NCBI GenBank assembly: GCA_021234155.1
Contig: JAJEKV010000044.1
Location: 9,954,777-10,018,776 of the forward strand
From: Isoetes taiwanensis
Taxonomy: Eukaryota > Streptophyta > Lycopodiopsida > Isoetales > Isoetaceae
Direction of reading: 5' to 3'
DNA length: 64,000 nucleotides
In this document: positions 21,724 to 33,760 of the stretch, piece by piece
How the letters are laid out: each line of letters starts with the position of its first letter
Position numbering within the stretch: the stretch's first letter is position 1
Position numbers and translations under genes: made by a program
The notes under the pieces: generated by a model
Databases searched by the model: none
The model's input: the letters and a program-made list of their open reading frames with translations, nothing else
What the model was told of the DNA's origin: nothing

Positions 21724-23600
21724 AAGAGCTATTCAGGAACGTGTTTGCAATGGAGATCTGCAACAATATAAGCAAGCAACTCCTAAACTAATCCTAAATA
21801 ACTTGGAATTTAAAAGATCAAGAAAGCATAATCTCTGATGCTACAATCTGTTCGTGTCATTGTGTGCCAAGAATAGAGAACCGCATTATAGACCTTAATG
21901 TCCCCAGTCATAATAGGTGAATTAATGTGTTTGCAAATTGAACACATTGGTTGCATCTTTATTGGCCCCTCCCACCATCGTATCTTTAAACAAACTACAA
22001 AATCCTCCCCATAAATGAAATGAAGCCATTGTCTTTATTGTACAAAAGACTTCCCAAGCTGTTGACTTAAAGCAAAGATTTTAAAAAAGTCAAGATCACT
22101 CATTTTTGACATTTTTTAAGCATCATTGTGTTCCATTTATTGTAGATATTGATTTGTTGACTTAAAGCAAAGATTTTCAAAAAATCAAGATCAATCATTT
22201 TTGACATTTTTTTTAAGCATCATTGTGTTGCACACCATTTATTGTAGATAATGTTTTGCAGTCAATGACTAGAACAAAAATTTGGCACAGTTGTAACTAT
22301 TGTGTAATAAATAGAAACTTCAACTATTGTTTAAACAATTTGTTGTATGGATCTCATTATTTATTCCTAAGCAAACGAACTAACATGTCAAACATTTACT
22401 AGAGTTTAGCATTAGTAATCATAAAGTACTTGACAACCAACCTCTTCCACAGCCAATCTCATCCCCATATTGAACAAAACACTTTACTACCATGAAAGAC
22501 AAGTTTGGCTATAGCATGCCAAATTCATAATGCAGGTGAGCACAAAGCATAGATATTAATGTGTCGGCCATGTTGTAGCCACTGGAATTTGCATTCATGT
22601 GATAGTATATTTTGACACACGCCCCTACATTTAGTCACACAAATGCATTACATTGTCGCATTGGACATCAATTGACCACATGTTTACTATTGCTCGACAT
22701 CTACCACAATATTTCTTGACTCCAATCATACACAACTTTGATCCCATTGTGTACATCATGACTAGATTAGTTTTTCAACCCCATTGCCCAACCTAAAAAA
22801 AAAAAAAAAAAAAAAAGAAAGGGAAAAAAATAAAATAAAAAGCAAGAAGCACACCAGAAGGCTTTAGCAAGGTAAGACTTGTTAGATTTTTATTTAGGCT
22901 TTGGTGGCGATTGGTGGCTAAGCATTTTCTAGTTGTGAAATTTTGCTTCTTTAGGGCGAAATCACACTATAGGACAGGCACCCTATCACACTTAGGATGC
23001 TAAAATACAGTCCGCAGGCACCCTGAGTATTTTAGACTAATGACATTGCCTACAAAAGCTTCTGTAGGCATCACATCACCAACTATATCCCCGTAATCAA
23101 GCTTCTTCCCTGATTGCATTCCTGAATCCAGCATGAATTTTCACTATTCACCTTTTTGGGCAATGATTGTTCTATTTTTTGGTAGTTTGTTGGTCCAATG
23201 GTCATCAATTCGGATTCAAACACTTTTTTATTGATTAAATTGGAGCTTCTGACGATTATAAAAAAATTACGTCGCTTTCAAAATCTAATGAGATTTGGCA
23301 TCGAAGATCATCGATGCTTCATGAAAAATTATCAATGGCGATGACTTTGTGCCATTCTGTTTTAGATCCTGATACAAAATCATTGGTGTTCTTGCTGCTT
23401 CCTGACAGATGACATGTAAGTCTTTATAAAATATTTTGACATGATAATGTGACATCGACTAATGATAGAACCATTTATGGGCTCAACACCCGCCTAAACA
23501 TGCCACATATTTATTTAGACTCTGCCATAGTGTGATTCCAACCTTAGTTGTGAAATTTTGCTTCTTCTTTGGCTGTGATTTCGCATTATTTATTGATGGG
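21724..23600. other. Unrecognised stretch after the LTR
   Basis: No gene recognised. A phrase with 'ttgacttaaagcaaagattt' and 'caagatca' is repeated (about 22,063-22,135 and 22,155-22,240). A purine-rich A-run at about 22,797-22,850 differs in length between units. Confidence 0.45.
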
Positions 23601-23609
23601 TTGTTATTA

Positions 23610-24419
23610 GGGAAAATTCTAAAACTACCCCTATATCTTAATATAATTATCAAATTACCCCTGTATTTACAAAAACTATCAAAATGCCCTTCTTTTTGTA
23701 GCAACGACTATTCTCTTCACGCAGAAGAACATCGCCCCAAAACCAATTCTGTTCTTTCGGAAAAGCATGGTCTTGAATCCATTATCTAAAGAAGATTAAA
23801 GAGAGATTTGAAACGGAAGGAGTTTGTCGGAGAAAACCCTCTTCTCTGAGTGATTATTCTATCTGCATGTTTTATTTTGAAACAACAGTTGCCGCAGTGA
23901 GAAAAAGTGAGAATAAGAGATAAAATGGGTGGATCCACAAAGGATACTTCATCTGCTGCGTACCTTTTTGACCAGAATTAAACATGACTAACTTGTAACG
24001 AGGATTCAAACAATTATCTTCTACATTTTGTTAAATTTGAATTGGCAAAACCTACACTTACAGGGTATGAAATGGGCCAGAAGAAGGCTCAATAAAAAAC
24101 CTTTTCGGCCGTAGAGGAGAATGAGCTCAGAAGAGCGGGCTTTAGTATGTCTTTATTTTTCACAAGTTTCTGTACTTATGGAACTGCCGATTTTGCTTAC
24201 ACACTTGGACCGATTTGGATCTATCTCCAAGGAAGTTAAAAATATCGTATTCCAGAGTTCACAGTAAAAACTCCTGATACAGTTATGAAGATTGAGATTG
24301 TTTTCTAGAGTCAAAATACAGGGAGTCATGTCCAATACAGGGACATTTTAACAAATTCCAAAAATACAAGGGCAAATAACAATTTCGAACAAAACGAAGG
24401 GCATTTTTAGAAATTTTCC
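23610..24419. mobile_element. MULE-type non-autonomous element with 9-bp target duplication, unit 1
   Basis: The element is bounded by the exact 9-bp direct repeat TTGTTATTA (23,601-23,609 and 24,420-24,428). Its ends are imperfect inverted repeats: GGGAAAATTCTAAAACTACC on the left, and the reverse complement of GGAAAATTTCTAAAAATGCCC-like sequence on the right. A 9-bp duplication is the hallmark of Mutator-like transposition. The 810-bp interior encodes no transposase. Sub-terminal repeats of 'tatcaaaatgccc' type lie inside both ends. Confidence 0.75.
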
Positions 24420-24428
24420 TTGTTATTA

Positions 24429-25331
24429 TTGGATAATTAATCAGTTTATTTTATTCTCCCATGCCATTCAAGTGCTTTAAACCAAGCTTGAGGCACCAAC
24501 TATATAAAAAAATCGATAAAATTTAATTTGAAGACATAATAGATTTAGTCAAGCCCAACTGGCACTTGATCATATATAAAGATAAGATAGTATTTTAACG
24601 TCACGCTACTAGGCAGCATCCAACTGGACATAAGAAGGGTAAGAGCTTTATTTGTACTTTATGGCAAGCATGAAGGCTGCAAAATTTACAGCTAACAAAA
24701 TGTTATGTAAAGCTTCTTACTTAATATGTTCTGTTCTATTTCCCTCTATCCCAAGAAAAAGCGTTATTATGCATGCATAGATGTATTGTCTTTAAACACA
24801 TTCTAACATGCATAGCCAATTAAAGAATAAGAACTGCATTTGCTCTCTAGATACTGGTGGCAACAAGGTTCTGTCGTTAGAGGCAAACATATATGCAAAA
24901 ATGTATTGCTGCAAATTGCACGATTTTGCATTCACGTAGAACGATTTATGGAGCCACATGAGAGGACAACTCGCTTAGAATGTTAGCAACCAGCTTAAAA
25001 TGGCAAATTGTCAAAGTGGTGGCACGAGAGTTTTTTGTGCATTTCTTACCTGGGTATGTTGCATTCATGAGGCTGCCTGCTTCTAATTTGGCTAATAATG
25101 CCTCTGCTTTCACTTTCGATTCATGAATTGTTGCATTTGTATTGATCGATGACTCTGCTGCATCAATAATGAAACTTTTTGTTGTAACTTATGATGCAAT
25201 GACAGTATCAGATTTGAGCAGATCCTACAGATTTTGAAGAAGATCAAGATCCAGATCACAGATTATGAAACCACCCAAAAGGAGCATAAATCCGGAAACC
25301 TTGTAATCCATGTTTAATCTTCCGACAAATC
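24429..25331. other. Unrecognised stretch with short-repeat pieces
   Basis: No gene recognised. Compared with unit 2 it lacks about 1.1 kb that is present at 51,450-52,720 and has a 51-bp segment near 24,578 that unit 2 lacks. Confidence 0.5.
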
Positions 25332-25343
25332 ATGCGCCTGACC

Positions 25344-25577
25344 ATGGGCTTTAAAAGGAAGGATCATGGCATGGCCTCTAGAATGTCCTACAATTCTATC
25401 AACGTAAAAAAAAAAGATTGGAACAACGGGACGAACTTGAAGGAAATAGTGCGAAACAATGGAGTGGGAAGGAACTTTGTTCTTTTTCTTCACGCCTTCA
25501 GCCAAAAACACGGCAAAGGGATCGAAAAGGAAAAAAAGAGATGGTTTGAGGAACAGATGCCAGAGCAGCCGTTCTAA
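25344..25577 (+). pseudogene. Coding-like fragment, unit 1 copy, unknown protein
   Basis: The frame starts MGFKRKDHGMASRMS and later contains KHGKGIEKEKKRWFEEQM. The unit 2 version (53,279 onward) reads on through IKKKRLEQRDELEGNSAKQW, and the two copies swap frames at small indels. The composition is basic and helical, which suggests a short nucleic-acid-binding or coiled protein, as inference only. No family recognised. Confidence 0.35.
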
Positions 25578-27060
25578 TGGACCGCCATGATTCTGAGACC
25601 TGGGGAGAATCATGGCAGCATCTCTGTGCCACGCTCAAAAAAAAAAAACGGATTTTTCTTGCCATGGCCAAATCAGGTGCCCTAAAACAGTATAAAATCA
25701 GAAACGAATCAAGAAAACCTACAAGAAGACGAGAAGACTGCCGATCTTGGAGAAAAGCACTGACCCAAATCACTGAAAACCCGATCTTGGAGAAAAGCAC
25801 TGACCCAAAATTGGAGCTTACTAACGGTAACAAAAGCCGAAAGGCAGGGCCGAAGCAGAGCAGTTGTGTAGGAGAAACAAGGCAAGAAAAATGCGAAGGA
25901 TCAGAGAAGAAATAAGATGAAGGATTGATTGATCGTGCTTGGAAGAGGAAAAATACACGGGATTGATGAGCAAGGGACCGCTTCTCTTCCCATCTCCGTG
26001 CCCATTTTTGACCGAATTTTTAATTTCCCTGGCCTTAGATTTGTAAGTCTAGAGATCTGATGGTGCAAAATAAACCACATCAGATTTTGATGATATGGAA
26101 ATTACACGTGGATAGGCTAGAATTTGAGGAAAGACTGTAAGCCCGGTAAGGCTGGTGTGCTAAAAAAATAACATAAAATAAAATAAAATAAAATAAAATC
26201 CAAAAAAGTAATGCACAAGATGGCCACCCAAATCTCGCTACACATCCCACACACATATAAAATAGTTTACACATGCCCGACATCCATACACATCCCACAC
26301 ACATATAAAATACACAAGGCCCCAAAATTGAATCAGTATGATTTTTTTCTAATGATTTCCTAATGAAAATAAACTCTTAAAATCGATATTGATTTGTGGG
26401 CCAAAAAGTTTACAAACCATGTCTAGTTATACAGTATAGCTCATCAGTACAGTCTCGAGATATGATAAACAAACGATGTTTTTATTAAGGTAGTGAAACA
26501 TGACAATTATAGTTGACTTCTATAACAATCTAAAATATATGATATGTTCTAGTAGTTAATTCGTCAAGTTAAGTAGAATAGTATCTGATCAGGTCTATCT
26601 TCCTTAGTTTATTGATTTGGTAATTTTAAGTGCATAATGTGTATCTTCCGTTGTTTATTGACGTGGTAATTTGAAGTGCATATATTATAGCGATTTAAAG
26701 TGAACCAGAATCCAAGCTTCAAATGTTATGGAACAAACCAAAAGCTCAACAACAAGAAACAAAAAACATAATGCAAGATCCGAAAAATCGAGTACTTATT
26801 TTGAAGAGCTTGTCCAGACTGGTTTCAAAGTCTGCAAGGACCTAGCATCAAGCTTGCCATCCTCTGAGCATAGATGAAAAATGCCATTTACAGTTTTCCA
26901 AAAAAAAAAAAAAAAAGCCACAATACACTAGAGTAAGATGTTTAGACAAACAAACCTCTTTTCTAGATTGCCAATGTATCTGTAAGGTTGTCAAGCTCTT
27001 ATTCTTGACCATCTGCAATATAAAATAGGCTAAGAGATCAGATAGATTTTAATACGCACA
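25578..27060. other. Unrecognised stretch
   Basis: No gene recognised. A (aaaat)n microsatellite at about 26,166-26,200 is longer than in unit 2. Two copies of 'cacatcccacacacatataa' occur at about 26,242 and 26,290. An A-run lies at about 26,898-26,915. Confidence 0.45.
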
Positions 27061-27799
27061 AGAAAACTCGAAGCAGCACCTCAACTAGATTCTAGCTTCT
27101 TCCCAATCCACTGATAAAGCTGCAAGGACTCTGAGGCTTAGCATGCCAGAAGTAAAAGATCAAGAGAAATCTTAAAGAGCAGTTTGATATCATACCAGAT
27201 AGTGGTTTAGGCTATTGAAATCACAGGCGCCACAACATCGAGATCCAAGAGTAGGAAGAACACCACCGCATTGGAAAAATAGAGATAGATAGAGAGAAAA
27301 AAAATGTTTGAATGCATCCAGGCAGATCCCAAGGGCGCCATACATCCAGATGGCAGGATGAGCTCCACCGCAAAGAGAAAAAAACGTTGAAGTATTAGGT
27401 TTCCAGATATCCTTTTGGGCGTTGAAGAAGGAAAAAAGAAGGTTTCGGTGAAAATTCTTTCCCCGCAAAAAACAAGAAAACTCGAAGCAGCACCTCAATT
27501 AGATTCTAGCTTCTTCCCAATCCACTGATAAACCTGCAAGGACTCTGAGGCTTAGCATGCCAGAAGTAAAAGATCAAGAGAAACCTTAAAGAGCAGTTTG
27601 ATATCATACCAGATAGTGAATTAGGCTATTGAAATCACAGGCGCCACAGCATCCAGGCAAGATCCAAGAGTAGGAAGAACACCACCGCATTGGAAAAATA
27701 GAGATAGATAGAGAAAAAAAAATGTTTGAATGCATCCAGGCAGATCCCAAGGGCGCCATACATCCAGACGGCAGGATGAGCTCCACCGCAAAGAGAAAA
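27061..27799. repeat. Direct duplication with 414-bp period, unit 1
   Basis: A segment of about 320 bp (27,061-27,380) recurs at 27,475-27,799, starting 'agaaaactcgaagcagcacc'. The two are separated by a linker with 'aggtttccagatatcc', which is itself repeated near 32,970. The same arrangement exists in unit 2 (55,003-55,725), so it predates the large duplication. Open minus-strand frames here are unrecognised. Confidence 0.8.
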
Positions 27800-30700
27800 C
27801 AAGGTGCTGCGCACGGAGGGTTGCCCTCCATGGCCGGAGGGTGAAGTGGCTTGGGAACAGTTTGACAACCACAGTACCACCCTATCATTCCCTGCCCTCT
27901 TGTTACTCCAAGAGTACACATTAGATGAAGAAGGGGCGTTTGTTGTCTCCATTGTGCGCATTAATTTGTCAAAATATTATGTGATGAGACATGCCTGTAT
28001 CAATTTTCTCTTGGTCTGGCCCACATTCTATGTAGTCAAGTACATAACTACATAACCAGTAAATAACTACATAGCCAATATAAAAGAAATATCGTTTTTT
28101 AAATTTTGTCCAACATATATCCATCATATGCCCAACATTTATATATTCTTAACACTTTCCCATCATTTTTTTGCATATGTTGGCTAATATTTGTAGAACA
28201 TTTTCTTTGACATTATATTTTTTACAACAAGTAATTGCCCAATATTTAATGCGTAACACTTATTAATATTTCGAGAACTATTTTTCAACATTGCGAACCA
28301 GGATTGCATAACATATATGCAAGTAACATTTGTCAATGTTTGCTAAGTATTTGCCATGATCTACCCATGCATTGAGGAGGGGTAGAAAACGGCAGAATGC
28401 TATTTCTTAGATTGGGTTTTCATAATCCTCCAAACGCATTGGACTTGCAAGCTTTTACCCATGTTTACGTATGTAGGTTTCACCAAAGGAACCAAAGGAA
28501 CAACTAGAAGATGTGCCATGATATTGTAAATATGATTGTTATTGATAGGCCATGAAACTATTAAAATTGTTAGCTAATCTATTATTATTGCCATTCAGTC
28601 AATGGTAAGGAAGTTGAGAACCATCAACAAATTGCATCAAATGTTTTAATAATGCAATCCTCCACTAGCAGGGGTGCACAAGGCGCGGTTGTATGTTATA
28701 TATCTGGTACGGGTACATATATTATATATACTACAAGTCTTTGTACTATAAGAGGGTGCACAAAGTCAAATGTATGTACGTTGGGGCATATAGACTTCCC
28801 AATCCTGTGAAGGAAAGTTTACCAACATTCCATTAAGACTATTAGATATTCTAAGATATTCTAAGTTTTCTAGGAATCTATTAAGATTCTCCAAGGTATT
28901 GCAGTACACCTTAAGATTATATAAAGATTCACTACAAAGCACACCAATCTGAAAGTTATACCTGGATTCCCTTAAAATTCCCCCAAAAAACAATGATGTC
29001 CTCATTTCAAGTTCTTGACGAAGATAAGGGTTGTGACCTTTTTACTACCAACAATCAAAGGAGCATACGGTCAAAAAAGTTAGTGGCAATATTGCCACCA
29101 AATTCTTGAATTATTGGGTACGTTGTACACTTATTATAGATCCTTCTCCTCGTTTTCGAAAAAATTGGGCTTCTAATTAAAATGATTCAAAATAAAATAG
29201 TCCTGACACGAGTTAACATTCACAATTAAGTAAGTTGTAAGTGTAATGCATATACTTCCTACAGGCTATTCAAAAAATGAACTTGTAAATGCCAGATTCT
29301 AATATTGAATTAAATCTTGGCAATATGCTTCTAAAAAGAGGATATTTTGATTTGTCAATACCATAATCATACTGCTCATATGTGATTCTCGGCGATGGAA
29401 AAGAGAAGAACAAAGTTAGCCTAATCAAAGCAGTTGTATAAATCACACGAAGACCAACGCAGACACATTTGGATGTTTTGAAGCATATTCAAAGCATATG
29501 CACCGTATGAATGATGAGTTTACTTACAACATGAGGTTTGATGGTTTAGTTTCGCTGGTTTGAATATAATGCAGGCAAACATATAATGTAGAGAAGGTGA
29601 CATTGAAATTGTTGTGGATTTCCTGGGCTTCGGAAGCAGAGATCATGCCAGGTACGACATTCCCATCCATGTTTTGTATTGGTTGATGACATGCAAGATT
29701 CTAAGCTCGAATATTTCTTGTTGCATCCAGCTCCAAACATCTAATTTAGAGGAGACATTGAATTCTACTTATCTGAGCCAATGGCACCCTAGATGCTGGA
29801 AGTAGATGACATCCTCACCAAGATCTCTATAATGGTGGCATTGTTTTCACTAACAGACGATCTTTCATTCACATGTATTCTCTGATTACATTTAAGGTTA
29901 TGATTGAAGAAAGGAAAGCAATAAATTGCTTAGTGTGCTCTCAAGTCCAAACATATAATTTAGAGCAGACGTTGAATATGACTATTGTCGCTACCTATAG
30001 GAACTAAAGAGGCTGCAAAGATAAACAAATGCCTTAAATGTGTGATATCATTGAGTAATAACTAATTGAATGCAAAAGCAACCCATATTAATTTCCCTGG
30101 ACTCTGGTAAAGGGTCAAGCTCACAAAACACTTAGCATATTTTGATGATGCAAAGGGGCACTTGGTGTGTTATTGCGACCATGTTCTCTGGTCTAATTTT
30201 AGTGCATGGCAATCTAGGGGGGAACTTATGCTACAATAGGTCTGAAGTGCAAAGATTGAGTGGGGGCTCCAACGTAAACTTCTCCATAATGTAGTCATTT
30301 TGTTATAAACCATAAACATGTCTCAGTTGCTATAACAAAACAACGAGGTTAATTAGATAGTTTCTAGTCATACGCTAAGTTCAACTTTTGCTAACTGCAA
30401 CCCAGGACAACCAATTCTTGAATGATAAGAATTTCTTGTGGTTCTACCAATGACCTTCCTTTCAACATCCTAACAATGCAAAACCTCAAGTTGAATGCAA
30501 TCGAGATGATTGAAAATGTACCCATAGGTTGTTATCCTGTTTATTACAGGAGACATTGAACGTGACTTATTTGGGTAAAAGCACACGGCAACTATTGTGA
30601 ATAGATGCCAATATCTTAGCAACGAGTGTTTTGTTTCAAAGTGATTGGGTTATCATTGTCGTGTGAAAAAAATACCCCTTGCCTTTAAAAAAATGTTGAT
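27800..30700. other. Unrecognised stretch, almost identical between units
   Basis: No recognisable gene. The sequence from about 28,030 to 30,850 is nearly identical to 55,950-58,790, apart from small indels such as a 13-bp loss near 29,015. It contains many 'aacat/cccaaca' motifs at 28,100-28,330. I see no protein family. Confidence 0.5.
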
Positions 30701-31050
30701 TTAGTTAACATCTTCGGGGTTCCAAGGTTGTCAAGTTTCCAGTACCATCTATAATAGTTGAGATGATTCCATATATGTAATATGTCTCAAGGTCTACGTA
30801 TGCAACGTACTATAATCCTACTGACGTGGCACAAATATGGCTTATTGCTAAAATTCCCAACATCCGCCCTTAAGCCATATTTTCATAAAGCTGCAATTTA
30901 CTGATCCTCCTAATGATGGAAGTAGAAGCTTCAAGCATTCACTAAACCAGTGGTTCTTTGCACCACATTTGGAGCAAAGGCGATGAGGACAATCTTTAAG
31001 TCAGTGGCCTGCCCAATAAACCCCCTTGAGCAGAGAATCTTTTTTTTGAG
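30700..31050 (-). mobile_element. Copia-like LTR start plus gag zinc-knuckle fragment, unit 1
   Basis: On the minus strand a CCHC zinc knuckle (CSKCGAKNHWFSEC, 30,935-30,976; spacing CX2CX4HX4C) is preceded by a degraded first knuckle ending GH-stop-LKDC. About 70 bp later comes a polypurine tract (aagggcgga), followed at 30,862 by TGTTGGGAATTTTAGC, a typical LTR start. Gag next to the polypurine tract, without protease, integrase or reverse transcriptase, suggests a gag-only element or one with a deleted pol. The far end of the LTR could not be fixed. Confidence 0.55.
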
Positions 31051-33230
31051 CTCGGATATAGCGGCGGCATTGGAGTTTATCTTCTAACACATATAAGCCC
31101 GGCACTTACAAAAATAAGCTCGAGAGAAACCGGCTTATTATGAGGTCATATTATGCCGAGAATTTGGGCGATTCTAGAGAATTGAAGTACATCAATATTT
31201 GTCAAGAAAGAGGGTGGCATTTGTTGCCATGCATTCAAGCTTCTTTGATTGTGGTGAAAGCTGGCCTTCATATACTTGTAAAGCCTTATTATTGTCTTGA
31301 CTCCTAGAGCCTGAATGCAAGTTAATCCCCATACCTTAAAAACCTAGATGTGTTACGCGATGACAAACGCTAATGCGGGCACAAGAAGAATGAACCATTC
31401 GCATACCAACATCAAGTGGATCGTGTGTCTCGATTATCTATCTCAAATTTTACTTACGGCGAGGCTAATGTAAGGGCACCACGTTCTATTGCCGCTGCGC
31501 CTCATAATGCAAAAGCGAGAATTCTCTAAAAAAGGAAGTTCACACTAAAAAGCGAGAAAAAATGGATCAATGAGCATGATCAAACATTTGCAATTTGCCG
31601 ATACCTTTGCGGCTTGTTCATGTTCAAGACTCCTTTGTCATGGAGTCGATAAACATTTGGAAGCAATATTGAAAGAACAATCAGTCAAAATAAATGAGCA
31701 TTCCAATTATTTCTAGCTAACCAGAATGGAATAGGAAACCATTTTAATATTAGTGTGTGATGTACACCTAGGGACAAATATGTCCCCTAGAAAATATTAG
31801 TATGATACTAAACTACTTAGTGAAAAAGAATCTAATATTGTCCTTTGCCTCAGCCTTTGCTTCAAAGGCATTGTTGTGCTTACCAATCATCCATCATGTG
31901 CTTACCAATCATCCATCCGAGCCTGCGCTTCAACATATGATAATGCTGCACAAGACCTAATCACACTTTTTGTAAATCGTAGAGAGAGAATATCTGCATC
32001 TGGTGACATTTCTTGAAGCAATACAATCAAATAAGAATATAAGAGTTTGCACACATCTAGAACATGATGTTTAAACAGAACTCTGACATAGACAACGTTT
32101 ATGATATGTTGCCCACATCCAATTTCTATTTAATCAGTATATTGGCAACAAAAGTGAATGTTACAGAACTGGAAAGGAATTCTTAACTACATTTTGGGGA
32201 CCAGTACAAAGGAAAAAACAAAGAAGGTGATAAAGAAGTCATTAAGAATGCAAAGGGTAGGCAACACCAATTACACAACAGATATGTCGCAGTTCAGCTT
32301 TTCGAATCTAATAGCATGCCTCCAGAACACATGTATTGTGTATCATTTAGGATGGACTTCTATGAAGCAAATGAAGTTGCCATCTAAAAAAGACAATGGA
32401 AACTTAGAAAATCAACTGAATCAAACTGAAATGCAGACATGAGCTCAAAGTTGGCTCTTGCATGAACACACATGAACAACATGCTGAAGAACATGAAGAA
32501 CCTGATGCCTTTTCGAGCAGAAACATTGAGGATGGAGGTCTGAGTTATGGCAGAGCGACCATGGTTTCATATATCGGCAGTCCTAATCTTGGGTGTTAGC
32601 ATCTAAATTCGTCGTCCAATCTTCGTAGCACTTTTTCCGGCCCAACCTCCTCGTGACATCTGAAGATTGCTTCCATTTTGCAACACCGTCGAGCTCATCA
32701 GTCCAAAACAAAGCAAATCATGAAAGGCAGAGTAATAACTGCCATGCTCTTGGAAGCCGGAGGAAAATGCTTGAAAGAAGAAGAAGGGTCAAGCAGCCGG
32801 CGGCATATACGCTACTGAAGGAATGGAAATTTGGATGGCCAGAGAGTTTACTGAAGACAACCGGTTTGGAGCGGTCACTAGCATATGCTAGGCATATGCC
32901 GGTATATACCTGGATATGCCCACGAACCCACATAAACGAGGGTTTGCCCCCCTACGGGCAACCCAAAAACGTTGAAGTATTAGGTTTCGGATATCCTTTT
33001 GAAGTTGAAGAAGGAAAAAAGAAGGTTTAGGTGAAAATTCTTTCCCTCCAAAAAAATGTAATCTTAAAACGCATGCAATGGAATTTTCATAATTTACAAA
33101 AATGAGACCATCAAATTTTAGCCCTTTCGGGGGTGTTTTATTTTATACCTTCATGAGGCCCAGATTACTTAAGAATACTTGCTTTTTTGCATCTAGGTAA
33201 TTTTTGGGTGCTTTTTTTTGGCGGCCTTCA
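31051..33230. other. Unrecognised stretch with coding-like pieces
   Basis: Upstream gag sequence of the copia-like element may lie in 31,050-31,600 but is too degraded to call. At about 32,530-32,680 (minus strand) the unit 2 copy gives MEAIFIMLPEEVAEKVLRRL, while this copy is interrupted. At 32,970-33,050 the 'aggtttcggatatcc' segment seen at 27.4 kb recurs. No family recognised. Confidence 0.35.
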
Positions 33231-33760
33231 AGGCTGCGTAAGCCAGCGAGTTATGCTTTCTTGCCCCCTTTCCTAATGCGAGCGAACAGGGCGAAGGTCA
33301 TAGCCCTACTAAAAACCTAGCCGGCCATAGCCTTGCCATAGCCCTACAAAAACCCCGTCATAGCCTTTGCCGATACAAAGCGAAGGCCATAGACTCCGCA
33401 GAAGACATAGGCGAAGGCCATAGCTTCGGATGAAGATGGGCTTTGGTGTAAGGCTATGGTGTTTTTGCATCCGGAGACTCTGCGAAGGCTTTGCATTGGA
33501 GGCTTTGCACAAAGCTATGGTTCTGCTGAAGGCTCTCGCACAAGGCTTTGCAAACCGATTTGGGAGGCCATCAATCAAATTTGCATGAGTAATCGCTATC
33601 AAGCGCCTATAATTTACGTTTTTATATTGCGTTTCTTATCTTTTGAAGTGTCTGGGCACGATGAAGGCCATACGTCGGGGAATCTTAAGCACTTGAAGGT
33701 TTATGGAAGGAACCTAGTGGCGTCGTTCATGACTATCTCAGCCCGAGGTTCCTTCAAGGA
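33231..33760. repeat. Region of inverted 'ggccatagc/gctatgg' motifs, unit 1
   Basis: The motifs 'gaaggccatag', 'catagccttgcc' and 'aaggctatgg' / 'gaggctttgcac' recur many times on both strands over about 350 bp. A foldback follows around 'ggaaccta' / 'gaggttcc' (33,710-33,765). Unit 2 equivalent: 61,145-61,705. It may be a degenerate foldback element. Confidence 0.45.
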
